Origin: VAZQ01 sp963816745
Lineage (GTDB): Bacteria > Pseudomonadota > Alphaproteobacteria > Rhizobiales > Xanthobacteraceae
NCBI GenBank assembly: GCA_963816745.1
Contig: CAWFLQ010000010.1
Location: 1 to 64,000, forward strand
Direction of reading: 5' to 3'
DNA: 64,000 nt
Every line of letters begins with the position of its first letter. Position 1 is the stretch's first letter. The position numbers were made by a program, and so were the translations under genes. The notes below the pieces were generated by a model. The model searched no databases, was not told the origin of the DNA, and saw nothing but the letters and a program-made list of their open reading frames with translations. Shown piece after piece: positions 1 to 10,415 of the stretch.

Positions 1-82
1 TAGCGGCGGGCGTATAGACGACGGGCTCGCCGAACGCGTCGGCGAAGACGTCGGCAAGCCCGTCGAAGATCGACGCGGACAT
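1..82 (-). CDS. phage head-tail joining protein, 5' end only
   Basis: Only the first 27 codons are in the window (ATG at 82; begins MSASIFDGLADVFADAFGEP). The position directly after the major capsid gene and the small acidic start fit the lambda gpFII-type head-tail joining proteins that follow gpE in lambda-like head operons. It starts 8 nt after the capsid stop, so it is probably co-transcribed with it. The assignment rests on gene order and the N-terminus; the rest lies beyond the window. Confidence 0.5.
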   Translation of the reverse strand, partial: MSASIFDGLADVFADAFGEPVVYTPAA

Positions 83-89
83 AGCCAGA

Positions 90-1118
90 CTAGGTGCGGC
101 GCGCACGGTAGAGCGCCGACGGCATGGTGCAGACGTGCAGCGGGTAGCTGTACATCTCCACGTCCGCCCAGGCGTTGCGGTCCTTGTCGGTGACCACCCA
201 CGAATAGACCGGCTGGCCCGGCGTGTTGACGAAGTCGAAGGTCTCTGCCGGGGCCTGCGCGATCTGGAAGATGCCGGCGCCGACCGGGAACAGCTTGGCC
301 TTGTCGGTACCGACGGTGACGGTCGTGCCGTCGTCGGTGCCGCGATAGTTCGACCAAGTAATGCCCCCGTAGTTGAACTCCTCGTAGGCATTGCCCTCGC
401 GCAGCGCAGCGGCGGCTTGGTAGTTGAGGTACGTCTGGCGCACCTCGTTGTGGGCGGTCAGGTCGTCCCAGAAGTTGTCACCGCAGATCGCGCGGACACG
501 CACTCCGTTGCCGCCCAGCCCCTTAAGATTTGTCAGGATGGACCGCACGCGGCGGCATTGCACTTCTCGCGCACGGCCCCAGAGGCCGGCGACGCGTTGT
601 CGAGATCGAAGTCGACCGCCTTCTGCCGGAATCGCCTGGCCGAGCTCGACCTCCCAGTCGATGATGGTCGAGCCATCGGCGTCGAGCACCTTGCCCTGCA
701 CGGCGCCGAGCCGCATGTTCTCCTGGGTCAACTCGACGTCGCCTCGCATCTTGAACTGCCGCCGCGCGATTTCGGTCTGTAGCTGCTTCATCTCCGTCTC
801 GGAGCCGAACTGGCGGATGCCTTGCAGCTCGTCGGCCGTGATGCGGCTCTTCTGCGCCACGCGCACGGTGTTGAAGTTGCGCACCTTGCCCTTGTTCCCG
901 CCCTTCTGCGGCGGCGGCGCCCCACGCGGCGAGGTCTGGATCAGCGCCGGCGCGTTCTCGCGCTCCTCGATGAAGACCGAGCTGGTGCGGATCGGCACCG
1001 GCACGAACAGGCCGGCGATGCTTCCGAGAAAGCTGGGCACATACCCGATCTTATCGACGGCGGCGGTCAGCGACGTCGCGCTGAACGCGTCCTGCTTGAA
1101 CACGTCCATGGTCAACAT
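90..1118 (-). CDS. phage major capsid protein, lambda gpE family
   Basis: 342 residues, the usual size for gpE-type capsid proteins (Phage_cap_E). Family stretches are visible: IGYVPSFLGSIAGLF near the start, IRTSSVFIEER, and in the C-terminal half LKGLGGNGVRVRAICGDNFW and AYEEFNYGGITW. The start at 1118 has AAGGAGAAG at the right distance. About 30 residues between roughly 545 and 640 are out of frame: the next frame encodes the expected KAVDFDLDNASPASGAVREK. Two opposite indels therefore cancel, and the printed protein is wrong in that stretch. The gene follows the decoration protein, as in lambda D-E. Family confident; exact sequence not. Confidence 0.88.
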   Translation of the reverse strand: MLTMDVFKQDAFSATSLTAAVDKIGYVPSFLGSIAGLFVPVPIRTSSVFIEERENAPALIQTSPRGAPPPQKGGNKGKVRNFNTVRVAQKSRITADELQGIRQFGSETEMKQLQTEIARRQFKMRGDVELTQENMRLGAVQGKVLDADGSTIIDWEVELGQAIPAEGGRLRSRQRVAGLWGRAREVQCRRVRSILTNLKGLGGNGVRVRAICGDNFWDDLTAHNEVRQTYLNYQAAAALREGNAYEEFNYGGITWSNYRGTDDGTTVTVGTDKAKLFPVGAGIFQIAQAPAETFDFVNTPGQPVYSWVVTDKDRNAWADVEMYSYPLHVCTMPSALYRARRT

Positions 1119-1181
1119 GTGTCTTCTCCTTCGAAAGGGCGCGCTCAGCGCGTTGTGAGGGGGATGCGTCGTTTGGCGGGA

Positions 1182-1853
1182 TCAGCGGATGACGATGCCC
1201 TGCCGCAGCAGCTGCTCGATCGCCGTCGCCTTCTGAATGGCGGTGATGCCGCCCGGCCAGCTCAGATCGGACTCTCGCACCTCGGCGTGACGGACGACCG
1301 CCGTCGCCTTCTTGGTGCTCACGCCGTCCGTGGTGACGGCATCGAACAGGATGCCGGCCGCGATCTCGGTGCCGTCGGCGGCGGCAGGCGCCAAGATTTT
1401 CCACTGCTCGTCCTTCTCGGTCTCGCGGCCGATCGTGACGGTGAAGCTGTCGTTCACCACGAAATCGGTCGCGCCGTCGGCGAGCGTGAACTTTATCTCG
1501 CCGTCGAAGGCCACGCCGACCGTGCCTTCGCCGACAGCGCGGCCCTCGGGATCCTCCTCCACCTGGAAGGCGCCCGCGTTGGCGGCCGGCTCGACGATGC
1601 GGATCGTGTACTTGCCGTCCTTGACCGCGGGCGAGACCGCTGGGTTGGCGAGCGTGAGGATGCCGTTGCCGGTGTTGCCGCCGTCGGCGGCCGACGACGA
1701 GGTAATGCCGGCGACCACGCCGAGCTTTCCGATCACCTGGCCGGCGACCAGCGTCTGCGAGAGCGCGACGGTAATCTGCGCACGCGACCGATTGCCGTTC
1801 GCCTCGCTGACGATGAAGGCCCCCGCGTGCGTGGCTTCGGTGAGAGTAACCAT
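1182..1853 (-). CDS. phage head decoration protein, lambda gpD-like
   Basis: 223 residues, starting MVTLTEATHAGAFIVSEANG, a typical start of the HDPD/gpD decoration family (TEATHAGAFIVSEA motif). These proteins trimerise on the expanded capsid and stabilise it. The length is greater than lambda gpD (110 residues), but such long forms are common in prophages of alphaproteobacteria. It lies between the S49 protease and the capsid gene, the usual C-D-E order. An AAGGAG sequence lies just upstream of the ATG. The frame is intact. Confidence 0.83.
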   Translation of the reverse strand: MVTLTEATHAGAFIVSEANGNRSRAQITVALSQTLVAGQVIGKLGVVAGITSSSAADGGNTGNGILTLANPAVSPAVKDGKYTIRIVEPAANAGAFQVEEDPEGRAVGEGTVGVAFDGEIKFTLADGATDFVVNDSFTVTIGRETEKDEQWKILAPAAADGTEIAAGILFDAVTTDGVSTKKATAVVRHAEVRESDLSWPGGITAIQKATAIEQLLRQGIVIR

Positions 1854-1923
1854 GGATTGCTCCTTTCGGTGTTAGCCCTGGTGTCGTGGGACGGACGCCC
1901 CCGTGCGGCAGGTTGCCGTTGGC

Positions 1924-3306
1924 CTACTTTTTGGACGCGATGCCGAACTGCTTGTTGACCTTGTCGGTGACCTCGTCCCAGCCCGCGGTCGCGGTCGGGG
2001 CGTTCCTGCGGGTGGCGTCGGTCGCGAGCGCATCGGACGCGACCGCGGCCTTCGCGGCGAGATCGGTGCGCACCTTGGCGACGGGCCTTCTCGCGGCGAC
2101 GAAACTCTTGGCGTCGGCGAGCGAAGCGCCCGCGAGCATGCACAGCTCGAGCGTCTCGACCGCGCTCGCCAAGGTGTAACGATTGGCGCGCGCCGCCTCG
2201 TCGTCATCACCGGGCATGTACTCGCGACCGCAGTCGGGGCACGTCTCGGCTTTCGTATCCTTCGCCGAGATGGCCACGGGCGGCGCAGCCGGAGCCGCAG
2301 CGGCGGCGACCGGAGTTGGCGCGGCCGGCGCTGGCTGAGTGGACGCGGCGGGCTGCGGATCGACGGCGGCGACTTTGGTCATGGCACTGGCTCCTCGGTT
2401 GGTGGACCTGTTGGCCGAGACGTCGGCCAACTCATTGACGGCGTCCTCGAAAGTCCCGACGGCGTCGGCGAGGTTCAACTCGACCGCCTGCTCGTCGAAG
2501 AACATCTCGGCTTCGGTCGCGAGCGCCGCAGCGGGACTTATGCGCCCTTGTCGGCCGACCAGGCCGGCGAACAACGCGCGGCAATAATCGGCGCGGCCCT
2601 GCGCGGACGCGCGGGCGTCGCGCGACAGCGGCGCGTGCTCCCAGCCGTCGATCTTGCGCGCGCCGGAGAAGACGGCGGTGTACTTCAGGCCCTGCGCCTG
2701 GTCCGCGGCCGAGCGATCGAGATGGATCGAGACCGCGCCGATCGAGCCCACGTGCGCGAGCCGCGGCACGATCAGGCGCGCCGCCGAGCCCGCCAGCGCA
2801 TAGGCCGCCGAGGCGGCGCAAGTATTGGCGACCGCCCAGATCGGCTTGCCGCCGCGCGCGGCGATGATCTTGTCGGCGGCGTCGAGCATGCCGCCCCATT
2901 CGCCGCCCGGGCTATCGACGTCCATCCAGCCGGGCCGCGACGCGGTAATCCTGCTCGGTCGCGTCGATGCAGGCGGACAGGCCTTCGTAGGTGGTCCAGC
3001 CGCAGAGCGCCGCGAGCCAGTCGAAGCGTTGCGACAGGATGCCCATGACCGGCAGGATCGCCACGCCGGTTGACGTCACGAAATATTCCGCGACTCCACC
3101 CGGCACCTTGATCCACTCGCCCTCGATCATGTCAGCCCGCTCGCGTCGAGCGCGCGCAAATCCTTTGCCGAGGTCTCCGTCCGCTCGCCCGCGATGATGC
3201 GCCGGCCGGCCGGGGATTCGATCAGTGCGCGGAACGCGTTCGGCTCGATGGCGTGCGCGCGGCCGAACAGGCGATCGGCAACGTGCGGATAGGCGGTATC
3301 GATCAT
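1924..3306 (-). pseudogene. S49 family prohead protease (lambda gpC-like), in three frames
   Basis: SppA-type serine peptidase that processes the prohead and the portal or scaffold. The start (MIDTAYPHVADRLFG, ATG 3306) is typical of phage S49 proteins. The chain changes frame near 3128 (DASGLT to MIEGEWIKVPGG) and again near 2920 (DYRVAARLD to MDVDSPGGEWGG). DVDSPGG and the nucleophile region NTCAASAAYALAGSAARL are present, with the general base expected in the following KYTAVFSGARKID. The last third is an Ala/Pro linker plus a CPDCG pair, possibly a scaffold part. It lies between portal and decoration genes. It is either broken or affected by sequencing indels. Confidence 0.75.
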
Positions 3307-4797
3307 GGCTGATCCTTCGCGGCGGAATTGGGGCTTGTCCTTGATGCCGCCGTTCGGCAACGGCGCTTCCGACGGCGAGCCGGCGGGCTCGATGCCCAGC
3401 TCTTTCATGCGCGCCTTGTCTGCGGCTTCCGGCGGAACACCTCGTCCGGATCGTTGCCCTCCTCCTCGATCACCATCGACACGGACTTGAAGCCGGAATT
3501 AACGGCGACCACTTCGGCCTGCCGATCCTTCAGCGGATCGACCCAGTCCCAGCGCGGCGCAGTGTAGGTGACCTTGTGATAGGGTCGCGGATCGTCGGCA
3601 TAGCCTGGAAGACGCACGCGGCCCGCCAGGACCAAACCATTTGCAAAGGCGCGCCAAACCGGCACGCCGAGTTGAAACACGACGACGCCATACTGAAGCG
3701 CGACCAACCGCCGCCGCGATTTGATCAACGCCGCGCGCTGGTTGGCGTAGTTCGCGCGCACCAGGTCGCCGGTCACGCCGGAGTAAGGCAGGCCGAGCGG
3801 AGCGACGATGCGCAGCAGGGCGCGATAATCGAAGGCTTCGTAGTTGGGTCCGACATCAGACGGCGAGGAGGTCTGTATCTCCTCTCCCGGCATCAGCACC
3901 TGCGCGATGCCGGGCTCGAGCTTCACGGTGGCGATGCCGTCGCCTTCTTTCGCCTTCTGTTCGGCCGCCTTGTCGAAAAACTCCCCGTCGGGATCGGGAC
4001 GCTTGATGAACAGGGCGAACAGCGCCGCCGTCTTCTTGCGCTCGAGCTCGGCGTCGTCGTAGGCGTCGAGCGTCCACAGCGACACGATCGACGGCGTCAG
4101 CCGCGACAGGCCGCGCACCTGTCCGGCCTCGACCGGGATCATAGACGTGCAGGACCTGGTCGGCCGGCACCCGCGTCGTCTCGCCCAACTTCGGCGACTT
4201 GTCGTTGCCGGATGCACCTTCCAAAAGCGAAGCGACCCGCCGGCCGATGCGGTCGAACGCGAACTCGATGCCCTGCCGCACGCGGTTGCCGTTGGCTAGG
4301 TCCTGCGTCTTCTCGATCGGCAGCATCTCCGCAGGCAGCAGTTGCAGCTGCAGCGGGACGGTGAGGCCGTCGCTGAGATAGCGCGGCCGCATGCGCACGA
4401 AGACCTCGCCGGCGATGAACAGCTCGCGCGCGACGCGTCGTTGCAGACCGTAGAAGTCGGCGAGGCCGTCGGCATCAGCTTCCGCGACCCAGTCGCCCCA
4501 TGCCGATTGGATATCGCTCTTGAGCTGCTCCTGTCCCGCGCCGGCATTCCAGCTCGGCGTGATGCCGTCGCCCACCAGGTTGGACGCGAAGCACTCGACG
4601 GCTGCCGCGGCATAGGGATTGTTGCGGACCAAGTAGCGCGCCCGCGCAAGCGTGGTCGCGCCACTCGCCTGAATGAGCGTGTTGACGTGGACGCGCGACG
4701 GCACCCAGCCCGACAGCCGGCGCGACATGCGTCCGGCCTCGAGGCCATCGGCATAGGCGCCGATCTTGCTGCGCAGCCAGCTAACGGGATTGACCAT
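3305..4797 (-). pseudogene. phage portal protein, lambda gpB family, frameshifted
   Basis: The portal forms the dodecameric vertex through which DNA is packaged. It begins MVNPVSWLRSKIGAYADG (ATG 4797), followed by LVRNNPYAAAAVECFASNLV and GDWVAEADADGLADFYGLQR, typical of lambda-type portals. The frame changes near 4140 at DQVLHVYDP; the C-terminal part continues with VEAGQVRGLSRLTPSIVSL and SGVTGDLVRANYANQRAAL. A further change near 3430 leads to KARMKELGIEPAG. The natural stop probably overlaps the protease ATG (ATGA). Summed length fits the family (about 490 residues). All conserved blocks remain, so recent indels or sequencing errors are likelier than long decay. Confidence 0.8.
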
Positions 4798-4802
4798 TCC
4801 GC

Positions 4803-5031
4803 CTACAGCCCCTTGTCGAACACGAAGCTGTAGCGCCGAACGACGCTCGCGCCGCTCGCTTGCGCCAGTTCCTGCTCGACTGCGCCGATCGCCTTGTTCA
4901 GCTCGTCGATGCTGCGGTACTCGACCGACTGACCGGCATAGCTGACGCGCAACGCGCCGGATTCCGCGCGCCTTCTTGAGCGCTTCGAGCCGCGCCTCGA
5001 TCTCGAACAGTCGCCATTCGATTCTGCCCAT
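4803..5031 (-). pseudogene. gpW-like head-tail connector, frameshifted
   Basis: Small gene between large terminase and portal, the place of lambda W. It starts MGRIEWRLFEIEARLEALKK (ATG 5031; a GTG at 5052 is an alternative). After one frame change near 4968 it continues ESGALRVSYAGQSVEYRS then IDELNKAIGAVEQELAQ, the layout of gpW-family proteins (helix, beta hairpin with a Y-x-S/T core, helix). About 76 residues, normal for the family. The product closes the filled head. Assignment rests on position, size and this pattern. Confidence 0.6.
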
Positions 5032-5049
5032 GAACGTGGGATCGGCCGC

Positions 5050-6977
5050 CACGGCGGATCAGCGACGGCGATGCCTTCGCAGCGGGCGCAGTGACGGCGG
5101 CGGGCGCCGCCGCCAAGAGGTCTTCGATGTCGGCCTGTGCCGCCACCGGCGCGTACTGGTTTTCCCGTTCCTGCTCGAGCTGCTGCCCAGATCGCATCCG
5201 GCAGCCGCGGATGCCGAAATGGTCGGCCGCGGTCTCCGCTTGGTTCATGGTGTCGAGCGGCTTCATTGGCCTGCGCCGGGTCCTTGTTCCAGCGATAGAC
5301 TGCGAAGCCATTGCGTTTCTCGGCCGCCTTGCGATGCTCGGCGGTGAGCTGGCGGAAATATTCGTCGTCGAGCCCGCGCGGAAACGACACAAAGCCGGGT
5401 TTCGACAGCGGGTCCTCTTTCGCGAAGGTCGCGGTAGAGCGCCATCTTCAGCACCGACGCGCCGAAATTGAAGAACCGGCCCGGCCCATTCAAGAGCTTG
5501 CCGGTGCGGTCGTTGCGCTCGTTTCTTGACGCGCGCGATGCGCGGCGCGGAGTCCTCGCCGCGGCCGCGCACCATGATCAGCTTCGATCGCGGATGACGC
5601 TTGGCCCAGCCCCACACGTCCTCGGTCCAGGCGTTGCCGTCGATCGCGGCGCGGTCGATGCCGAGCGCGCCGCCGGCACGTTCGGCCAAGTTTGCTTGAG
5701 CAGACCATCGAGCCGCGCGCGTGATATCCTCCGAGATGTGACCAGGGATCACGCCGTAGTCGATCACGTAGCGGCGGAAGTCTCGGCCCCACCCGACCAC
5801 TTGCCATTCGACGCGGTCGGCCTGGCAGTCGATGCCGAGCGTGATTACCATCGCGCCGGCGGGATCGCGCCGCGTGCATAGGCGGGCTGTGCTGCGCGGT
5901 CTCGCAATTTTTCCCACGGCGGCGCTTCGCCCTGGGTTTGATAGGCTTTGCCGACGGTGTCGTTGAGGAACGTCTGCTCGGCCGCGCTGTAACCGCGCTC
6001 GCGCAACCATTCCCTCGCGATCCGCGCCCACGATTGCAGATAGCAGTAGGCGCTCCAAATCCAGAACGATCGGTGAAACCGCTTTGCCCGCTCATTGTGC
6101 GCGCGACACTCGAGGCCGGCCAGCATCTGCTGCCGATGATGCTCCTCGATCGCGCGCCGCAGTCCACACACGTGAAGTGCGCATCGTCCGGGTTGTCCGG
6201 ATCGAGCGCCGCCAGCATGTTGTCCCACTCGAGCACCTGCATCGTCTCGCAGTGCGGACACGGCACGTAGGGCAATTCCTGGCTTTCCTGCTCGAAGCTC
6301 TTGGTGATGCGGCAGCCCGGCATCACCAGCGGCGTCGAGGTTTTGAGGAGCTTCGCGAATTCATCCGAGCGCGAGCGGTTGTCCGCCTGCGTTTCCGGAT
6401 CGCCGGCGGAGTTCATGTCCCACTTTGCGAGATCGTCCTGCACCTGGCGGTGCATAGTGACCTGTCGACAGCGATGCCGGCGAGTTGGCGCCAGAGATCA
6501 GGATCTCCGGCGCCGAGGCCGTCACGATGCTCCTTCATGAAAATGGAGTTGGAGCCGTCGCGCAACTTCGGCCGGAAGAGTGCGATGAGCGCTGTCGTGC
6601 CGCCCAGCATCGGCGAGCAGCTTCAGTTTCGACCAGCGCGTCGCGTTCTGCTCGGTCGGATGCGTCAACAGCAGATCGCACGGGTCCATCGCCATCGAGC
6701 CGCCGACGAAGACATTGCCGACGACGGTTTTGCCGATCTGCGCCGAGCCCACCAGCGTGACGATGCGGCAAGGGTCGTCAGGCGACAGCGCGCGCAGGAT
6801 TTCGTCGAAGTAGGGAAACATGGCCCGGTTGTACGGACCGGGGAACGGGCTCTCGCGCTTGGTGAAGACGATGTTCGCCTCCGCCCAAGCGAGGTAGTTG
6901 ACCGCCGGCGGCGGCTCGAGCACGCGCGCAGTCGCCTCCATCGCGAGGCGTTCGGCATTTGCGATCTGGATGCACAT
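5050..6977 (-). pseudogene. phage terminase large subunit, gpA type, many frame changes
   Basis: Packaging ATPase/nuclease of the GpA family. ATG 6977 gives MCIQIANAERLAMEATARV, then SPFPGPYNRAMFPYFDEIL and the Walker A-like VGSAQIGKTVVGNVF. Further downstream, in changing frames, are RPKLRDGSNSIFMKEHRDG, VPCPHCETMQVLEWDNM with a following CVDC (zinc ribbon), ITLGIDCQADRVEWQVVGWG (nuclease motif), GPGRFFNFGASVLKMALY and YRWNKDPAQANE. At least eight frame changes are needed (about 6605, 6500, 6460, 6165, 5850, 5690, 5500, 5280). The 3' limit is uncertain. No block is lost, so the defects are indels rather than deletions. Confidence 0.75.
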
Positions 6978-7630
6978 CAGGCGTCGTCGTCCTCGCGGTC
7001 GCCGATCTCGATCTCGGTGAGCTCGAGGAGCTCGCCCGACGCACGCCTCACGCTCGGCCGCCGCCGCGCGCACCTTGCGAAACTCGCCGCGCAGATGATG
7101 CAGCACGTCGCGCTGCGGCAGCTTGAAGGTTGCGCGCTGATCGACGTCGCGAGATCGGTCAGCGCGCCTTCGAATACAGTGACCATCGACTGAGCTATCC
7201 GGCCGAACTGCCGGCGGGCATCCTCGGCGTCGGTCAGCAGGCCGGCACGCGTCGCCTCTTCCTTCGCCGCTTGCCGGTTATTGCGCTGCAGTTGCTCGAG
7301 CCGCTCAAGCGCGATCTTCTCCTCGACCGTCGCGGCCGAGGCGGTGCCGGATCGACCGGCTCGATTAGTTGTTCTCGGCGACACCAGGCGCAGGTCCAGC
7401 CTGGCGCCCAACCCGTTGCCGAACCGCTGATCGATGTTGAGCCGTTTCTTGAGCTGCGCGAGCGCGATCGGAACGCGGACCTTCGCGTCGCGCCCCTCGC
7501 CGTCGAGCGCATCGCCGTCGATCTTCCCCTCGGCGATCCACTGCGACACACGCCCCTTGCTGACATTGGTCAGGACCGCGAACTGACCTTTCGACACCAG
7601 CTCCGGAACCGCCGCCTGCTGCCCATCCAC
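6977..7630 (-). CDS. phage terminase small subunit-like DNA-packaging protein
   Basis: 217 residues with a GTG start at 7630. The N-terminal segment LTNVSKGRVSQWIAEGKI (about residues 20-37) is a winged-helix/HTH as in Nu1-type small terminases that recognise cos DNA; a charged helix follows (ERLEQLQRNNRQAAKEEATR). The stretch between about 7035 and 7140 is out of frame: the neighbouring frame encodes DVLHHLRGEFRKVRAAAAER, so two cancelling indels are likely. The stop overlaps the large terminase ATG. The first gene of the packaging operon; upstream the phage sequence ends and a modA remnant follows. Confidence 0.65.
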   Translation of the reverse strand: MDGQQAAVPELVSKGQFAVLTNVSKGRVSQWIAEGKIDGDALDGEGRDAKVRVPIALAQLKKRLNIDQRFGNGLGARLDLRLVSPRTTNRAGRSGTASAATVEEKIALERLEQLQRNNRQAAKEEATRAGLLTDAEDARRQFGRIAQSMVTVFEGALTDLATSISAQPSSCRSATCCIICAASFARCARRRPSVRRASGELLELTEIEIGDREDDDA

Positions 7631-7815
7631 GCCAAGCCCTCAATCCAGGTCGTCCCAAGTCAGACACTCCGCCCCTCGCCCATCGGCTGGCAGGTATGCA
7701 ACGCTCCACTGCCTCCTGACTGACCCTCGGATATAGAATTGTGGTCGGTTCCAGCGGGAGTGACATAGTGCAATTCGATTAGTACTCGAAACGGCGCGAG
7801 CCTACCAAACCCGAG

Positions 7816-8670
7816 GTGCCGCCAGCGCCGCTCCTCTGGCTACTTGGCGGCGTGGCAGTCGCACTGGCCGCGCTCCGTGATCTTCGCCGGATCGCCAGCT
7901 TCCGAGCAGAACAGGGAGCTTGCCGTTCTTACCACGTCGTCAATTCAATCCGAGGAGGACGAGGAGCTTGCCGTTCTCGCCGCCTCGTCACTGCAAAATG
8001 CGCTCGACGACATAAATGCGGCATTCACTAAGAGCAGCGGTGTCAAGGTGACTGCGGGCTACACGTCGAGTTCGACGGCGATAAAGCAGATTGCCGGGAG
8101 CGGACGCCGACTCGTACTCTTCGCCTCCGCCGACCTCGACTGGATGGATTGGGGCTTGAAAAAGAAGCTCATCAAGGACGCGCGGGTCAATCTACTGGGC
8201 AACCAACTTGTGCTGATCGCGCCAAAAGATTCCAAACTCGATAGTGTCGCGATTGGCCCGAACTCTTCCATCTCGCCAAGCTCGCGGGGGATGGTTTGAT
8301 TGCCATCGGCGATCTGCAGGAGGTGTCGGCCGGTAAATACGCCAAGGCGGCGCTGGAGACGCTCGGAGCGTGGCAAGCCGTCGCGCCAAAACTTGCGGTG
8401 GCGCCAAACGTCCGCGCGGCGCTCACAGTGGTCGAACGTGGAGTAGCGCCGCTTGGCATCGTCTACGCAACCGATGCTAAGATCAGCCCCGGAGTGAAGA
8501 TAGTTGGCACGTTCCCCGCGGATTCCCACCCCGCAATCATTTATCCCGTAGCTGCCACCGTGACCGCGAAGCCAAGAGCTGTCGGTTACCTCGCATATCT
8601 ACGCTCAATGACCGCTAAAGCGATATTCGAGCAGTATGGCTTCGAATTTCTGATCCGGCCTATGTCGTAG
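7816..8670 (+). pseudogene. modA: molybdate ABC transporter substrate-binding protein, frameshifted
   Basis: ModA-like periplasmic protein. A hydrophobic signal peptide (APLLWLLGGVAVALAAL, from GTG 7816) is in one frame. The mature part begins in a second frame with ELAVLAASSLQNALDDINAAF, the standard ModA start, and runs to DSVAIGPN near 8262. A third frame carries KLAGDGLIAIGDLQEVSAGK, ALETLGAWQAVAPKLAV and the end. The first mature residues are duplicated imperfectly (ELAVLTTSSIQSEEDEELAV). No modB or modC is near. It is an isolated, probably inactive transporter gene beside the phage packaging operon. Confidence 0.72.
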
Positions 8671-8839
8671 GTGCGTCCGGACGTTGCTAGTCTGCTTCTG
8701 GCACATCGCGACACACATCAATGTCTTGAGTCGCCGGCTGCTTTTGACCAATCGATGCGGCGCCATCTCGCGACTACGGCGGAAATATGGGAGGTTGCGG
8801 GTTGGCCCTACATTCGAGAATGAGCCGGCGCGATCCTTG

Positions 8840-9918
8840 CTAGTGGACCGACTCTAACGCTTGTTTCCCGCGTTTGACAGCGGCGAGGACGCGGTTGGGA
8901 TCGGCGGTCCAGATGAAGGGTTTTGGTTCGGCATTGGTTTCGGCGACGAAGCGGTTGATAGCGGCCTTGAGATCGTCGACGGATCGGAAGACGCCGCGCT
9001 GAGTCGCCGGCGGGTGAGCTTGGCGAAGAATGTCTCGACCGCATTGAGCCAGGATGCGGAAGTCGGGGTGAAGTGGAAGGTCCAGCGAGGATGCCGGGCA
9101 AGCCATGCACGCACCTTGGGGTGTTTATGGGTGGCGTAGTTATCGACGATGGCGTGGATCGTCTTTCGCTTCGGCACCCGCGCCTCGATGGCGTTGAGAA
9201 AGCGGATGAACTCCTGATGGCGGTGTCGTTTCATGTTTTGTCCGATAACGGTGCCGTCGAGGACGTTGAGGGCGGCAAACAGCGTCGTGGTGCCGTGGCG
9301 TTTGTAGTCGTGCGTCATCGTGCCAGCGCGGCCCGGTTTCATCGGCAAGCCCGGCTGGGTGCGGTCGAGCGCCTGGATTTGGCTCTTTTCGTCGACCGAG
9401 AGCACGACCGCATGAGCGGGCGGGTCGACGTAGAGGCCGACAATGTCCTTGAGTTTCTCTGCGAACTTCGGATCGTTCGACAGCTTGAACGTCCGGATGC
9501 GATGGGGGGCGAGTTGATGGGCCTCAAGGATGCGCTGCACCGAGCGCAAGCTCACGCCCGCCGCCTTCGCCAGCATCCGGCCGGTCCAATGGGTGGCTTC
9601 TCCCGGCGGCGCAGACAGCGCCAAATCGACCACCCGTTGCACCGTGCCCGCCGGCAGCGGTGGCTTGCCGGGTTTGCGCGTCTTGTCGCGCGTGAGCCCA
9701 TCGACGCCCTCGGCCATGAAACGAGCCTGCCAGCGCCATACCACCGGCTTGGCCTTGCCGGATCGGCGCATGATCTCGGACGTGCCGCAGCCGTCGGCAG
9801 TTGCAAGGATGATTTTGGCGCGCCAGACATGCTTCTGCGGCGCGTTGCGATCAGACACAATCGCTTCAAGCCGACGGCGATCGTCCGGCGTCACCTTGAC
9901 CACAATTCCTGCTCTCAT
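8840..9918 (-). pseudogene. IS630 family DDE transposase, C-terminal frameshift
   Basis: N-terminal HTH (MRRSGKAKPVVWRWQARFMA), then the DDE domain: first Asp in VVLSVDEKSQIQALDRTQPG, second in HAIVDNYATHKHPKVRAWL and the Glu in SASWLNAVETFFAKLTRRRL. Near 9000 the frame changes: the continuous frame gives an unlike tail, while the neighbouring frame encodes the normal IS630 ending VFRSVDDLKAAINRFVAETN and stops at 8840. That TAG is formed by the element end plus the TA target. The three acidic residues are intact, so activity is possible if the indel is a sequencing error. Confidence 0.85.
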
Positions 9919-9975
9919 AACGAGAGCTTGAACTGCTTCGGACGATTTGGGAATCGCCCGAATGAATCAGACCAC
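8843..9975 (-). mobile_element. IS630 family insertion sequence
   Basis: A 1133-bp element. Its ends are imperfect inverted repeats (GTGGACCGACTC at 8843 against the complement of GATTCAGACCAC ending 9975), and both sides carry the TA dinucleotide (8841-8842 and 9976-9977), the target duplication typical of IS630/Tc1-mariner elements. It contains one transposase gene on the minus strand. Confidence 0.85.
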
Positions 9976-9978
9976 TAG

Positions 9979-10415
9979 CTGCGGCCTCTCGCGATACGTC
10001 GGATCGCCTCCAAGCGGCCGATTCCCGCCAGGGAACAATAATCCAGCTGGGGTACTTCTGCTCTAGGGGTAGTGTTCGTTGAAAGCCGGAAAGAGAAACA
10101 ATGTTTACAACAACATGGTTCATGTCCCCCGCAAGCGACGCGGAATAGCGCTCGAGGCACAAAGTGTCATGACTTTCAGCGTTCTCCTGCTTATTGTCTG
10201 GCACCCACACTCAGACGGCCGGCGCCTGTGCTGAACGACCCGGATGCGGTGGATACAGCAGAAGAGTTCGTGGTGATCAGGCCTCGCAAAACCGTAGCAG
10301 CGCAGCGAGCCCTAGGGGTGGACAAGAAGCGCGTTCGACCCACAAACAAGCGTTCTAAACGCAAGGCGAAAGGGAAAAGTCGGTAGAGTGCTGTGGTCTG
10401 GGATCCGGGCGACGG
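9979..10415 (+). other. intergenic, no firmly supported gene
   Basis: Stretch between the IS630 end and the next small gene. A plus-strand open frame from about 10072 to 10386 ends in a Lys/Arg-rich tail, similar in style to the tail of the following gene, but its start codon and upstream part look unconvincing. I see no RNA gene or repeat here. Confidence 0.4.
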
